Of a DNA stretch of 43,800 bases, positions 41,910-43,800 are shown piece by piece. The position numbers were made by a program, and so were the translations under genes. The notes beneath the pieces were generated by a model. It saw nothing but the letters and a program-made list of their open reading frames with translations, had not been told where the DNA came from and searched no databases. Each line of letters opens with the position of its first letter. The stretch's first letter is position 1. Source of the DNA: Candidatus Woesearchaeota archaeon (GTDB lineage: Archaea > Nanobdellota > Nanobdellia > Woesearchaeales > JACPBV01); the NCBI GenBank assembly GCA_019322475.1, contig JAHWIN010000013.1, forward strand, positions 1 through 43,800, given 5' to 3'.

Positions 41910-42865
41910 ACATAGAAAGTGATGAGTTCAGGAAGCCGAACTCCTTGAAAAAAAGATATGATGTCATATATGCTGAAACATTCAATACCAGTTTTAGCGG
42001 AATCCATTCTACCATGCTACAGTTCATAAGGCCTTACCTGGAAGGAGCTGATGTTCTTGATGTTGGATGCGGAGCTGGAAGGCTTCCGATAATGATGTCT
42101 CGTTTTGCTAAAAGCATAGACGCATTTGATTTTTCAGAAAAAGCAGTGCAGACAGCAAAAACATTTGCAGGATTCACAAATTCAGGCAACATAAATTTTT
42201 CAGTATCAGATTCAGAAAATTTCAGTTCAGGGAAAAGATACGATGTGATAACGATCTCTGAGGTCATAGAGCACGTCCCTGACCCGCAAAAGCTTCTGGA
42301 TAAGTTTTCAGGTATGCTTGCAAAAGGCGGAATTATAGCTGTCAGTTGCCCAAATTTTGAGAATTTCAGGGGAGATATATACCTTACCCTTCTTCACCTT
42401 TTAGATCTGCCTATGTCTCTTACAGATGTGCGGCAGGTTGCATACCAAAACATGGAGGGATGGGCAAAAAGATCAGGGTTAAGGGTAAAAAAATGCATAG
42501 GGAATATGTATGGCCTAGCATGGCTCGAACGTGCTTTTACAGACTTGAAAAGAAGGGTCCCTTTGGCTGTAAGGGATAAAAATCTGGCCTTTGATGTTTA
42601 TCTTGAAAGGATGGATAACTGGATAAGGTCAAGGACGGATATTAATAAGTCCTTTATAGGCTATCTGATAAGAAATAATATCCTTATAAAAAGGGAAGAA
42701 TTATCAGGTATGGAACTGCCTTCGGATTTAGATGATGAAGTTAAGTCTTACCTTTTGGACGGAAATCCTAGGGATAACCCTTATTGTTGTGAGGAAGAGC
42801 CTTTTAACAGGATGGGAGGAGATAGCATTTATTTGTTGGTGAAGGGCAATCATGAAAGAGTTTAA
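41906..42865 (+). CDS. Class I SAM-dependent methyltransferase
   Basis: 319 residues. Motif I DVLDVGCGAGRLP near 49-61, FDFSEKAV near 73 and TISEVIEHVPDPQKLL near 114, type 11 pattern. A C-terminal extension of about 120 residues with several aromatic and basic residues is longer than usual. gaggt stands four bases before the ATG, which overlaps the lipoyl gene stop. It may methylate the product of the E1/lipoyl pathway or another glycan intermediate; context only. Confidence 0.87.
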   Translation: MNIESDEFRKPNSLKKRYDVIYAETFNTSFSGIHSTMLQFIRPYLEGADVLDVGCGAGRLPIMMSRFAKSIDAFDFSEKAVQTAKTFAGFTNSGNINFSVSDSENFSSGKRYDVITISEVIEHVPDPQKLLDKFSGMLAKGGIIAVSCPNFENFRGDIYLTLLHLLDLPMSLTDVRQVAYQNMEGWAKRSGLRVKKCIGNMYGLAWLERAFTDLKRRVPLAVRDKNLAFDVYLERMDNWIRSRTDINKSFIGYLIRNNILIKREELSGMELPSDLDDEVKSYLLDGNPRDNPYCCEEEPFNRMGGDSIYLLVKGNHERV

Positions 42866-43800
42866 TTTTGATATCCATGGGGTAAGGTCCAGAATCAGGT
42901 CTAACGATCGGGATTTTCTTGATTTTATCAGGATGAACCTTTCAAGCTATTCATCAAAAATAAAAGATGCAGAGATTGAATCAGAATTAGAGTACATTCC
43001 TTATAATCCTTTTAAGCCTGTTAGGAAGCTGGTAAACATAGATGATCTTAAATGTTTAGGCCATGGCATTTTTGTAAAGCCGGGAGAGATTTACATATCT
43101 GAAAGAGGCCTGCAGATCCACTTTGTTATTGAAGAAAAGATTAAGATTAAGGCTCGCTTCCAGGAAGATAAGCTTTTTTTTCTTATGAAGATGTTGATGC
43201 CTGGTCTAACGCCCAAAAAGCATAAATATCAGTCGATTATGAGGGAGATACTCATATACCCGACTTTTTGGCTTCTTAGGGGGAAAGGGCTTTCCCTTCT
43301 TCATGCATCAGCAGTAGAGAAAGAAGGCAAGGCAAGCATATTTGCAGGGCTTGCAGGGGCAGGAAAAACAACCCTTGCTACCCACATGCTCCTTAAAAGA
43401 GGCTATAGGCTTGTTTCAGACAATTTTCTTCTTTTTGATGAAAATTCTATATACCCGTTTATAGAGATGATAAGGTTCCCGGGAAAGATGGTATCTTCCG
43501 ATAAGGTAAAGTTACAGCTATTGCTTAATGGGAGATTTTATTATTCTTTGATAGGCGACTGTATTGGCAAAAAATGCATTCCCGAAAAGGTTTTTTTGCT
43601 TAGCCTTTCAAACAGTTCAAAGATAGAAGAGATTAATAATGGCTTATGCTCGGAATTGGTCCATTCTATCAATGATTCAACCCCTGAAATTCAGGCTTAT
43701 AATAGGTTTGCTTTTATCTTGGATCAGGCAGGAAAAAACAAAGGAAAGGGAGCATCAATAAAAAATTTCTTGAATAGGTCAAAATGTTTCTTGCTTACAC
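42852..43800 (+). CDS. HprK-like P-loop protein, truncated by right edge
   Basis: 316 codons visible without a stop; the end is outside the window. The Walker A motif GLAGAGKTT is at about 166-174, preceded by LLHASAVEKEGKASIFA, the beta-strand pattern of HPr kinase/phosphorylase-related proteins. RLVSDNFLLFDEN near 185 resembles the following Asp-containing strand. HprK-like P-loop proteins occur in peptide and polysaccharide loci, where some phosphorylate small acceptors. The N-terminal 160 residues form a separate unknown domain. It overlaps the methyltransferase end by 14 bases. Confidence 0.8.
   Translation, partial: MKEFNFDIHGVRSRIRSNDRDFLDFIRMNLSSYSSKIKDAEIESELEYIPYNPFKPVRKLVNIDDLKCLGHGIFVKPGEIYISERGLQIHFVIEEKIKIKARFQEDKLFFLMKMLMPGLTPKKHKYQSIMREILIYPTFWLLRGKGLSLLHASAVEKEGKASIFAGLAGAGKTTLATHMLLKRGYRLVSDNFLLFDENSIYPFIEMIRFPGKMVSSDKVKLQLLLNGRFYYSLIGDCIGKKCIPEKVFLLSLSNSSKIEEINNGLCSELVHSINDSTPEIQAYNRFAFILDQAGKNKGKGASIKNFLNRSKCFLLT

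Noticed and set aside
1..43800. CRISPR arrays, transposases, integrase or phage genes, toxin-antitoxin pairs
   Set aside because: No regular repeat-spacer pattern and no such protein motif was found on either strand.

Overview
The window looks like a piece of an archaeal chromosome, probably from a DPANN-type lineage (the lineage is inference, not shown). Many genes have a TATA-like box (for example tttataaa or tttaaat) about 25-30 nt before the ATG, as in leaderless archaeal transcription. Internal operon genes instead carry GGTGAT, GGAG or GGGG Shine-Dalgarno sites. Arg is mostly AGG/AGA and Ile often ATA. No tRNA, rRNA, CRISPR array, transposase or phage gene was seen.

Almost every gene fits one theme: building and decorating a surface glycan or glycolipid. 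Layout: (1) 1-1038, a candidate structured RNA at the left edge and a Cys-rich single-pass membrane protein. (2) 1193-6145 (+), GT4 glycosyltransferase, LPG-synthase/AglD-type membrane protein, B12-type radical SAM enzyme, second GT4. (3) 6324-10084 (-), alpha/alpha-toroid protein, GT2, nitroreductase-methyltransferase fusion. (4) 10281-11360 (+), SPASM radical SAM enzyme preceded by a decayed copy of the start of the first GT4 gene. (5) 11357-16602 (-), DegT aminotransferase, epimerase and two B12-type radical SAM enzymes. (6) 16722-20221 (-), carbamoyltransferase operon: two small membrane proteins, NodU/CmcH-type carbamoyltransferase, SGNH protein and a 53-residue DUF5989 protein. (7) 20324-24878, a WbpB/WbpE/WbpD-like set (oxidoreductase, aminotransferase, acyltransferase) for a diacetamido-uronic acid type sugar, plus a GT-C-like membrane protein. 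(8) 25069-33478 (+), ArnT/PMT-like glycosyltransferase, GT2, methyltransferases, epimerase, a split transketolase whose second half lacks its last domain, and two radical SAM enzymes. (9) 33523-37826 (+), Wzx/MATE-like flippase, NeuD-like acyltransferase, E1 alpha and E1 beta of a 2-oxoacid dehydrogenase. (10) 37911-41575 (-), DUF362 protein, B12-type radical SAM, second SGNH protein. (11) 41670-43800 (+), free-standing lipoyl-domain protein, methyltransferase and an HprK-like P-loop protein cut by the right edge.

How the parts may work together (inference): nucleotide sugars are made and branched (epimerases, aminotransferases, thiamine-diphosphate enzymes), assembled (six glycosyltransferases), flipped (Wzx-like), and tailored by methylation, carbamoylation, acylation and radical chemistry. 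The most unusual points are an E1 alpha/beta pair plus a lone lipoyl carrier without E2 or E3, the truncated split transketolase beside radical SAM genes, seven radical SAM genes in 44 kb, the nitroreductase-methyltransferase fusion, and the duplicated promoter/gene-start relic.
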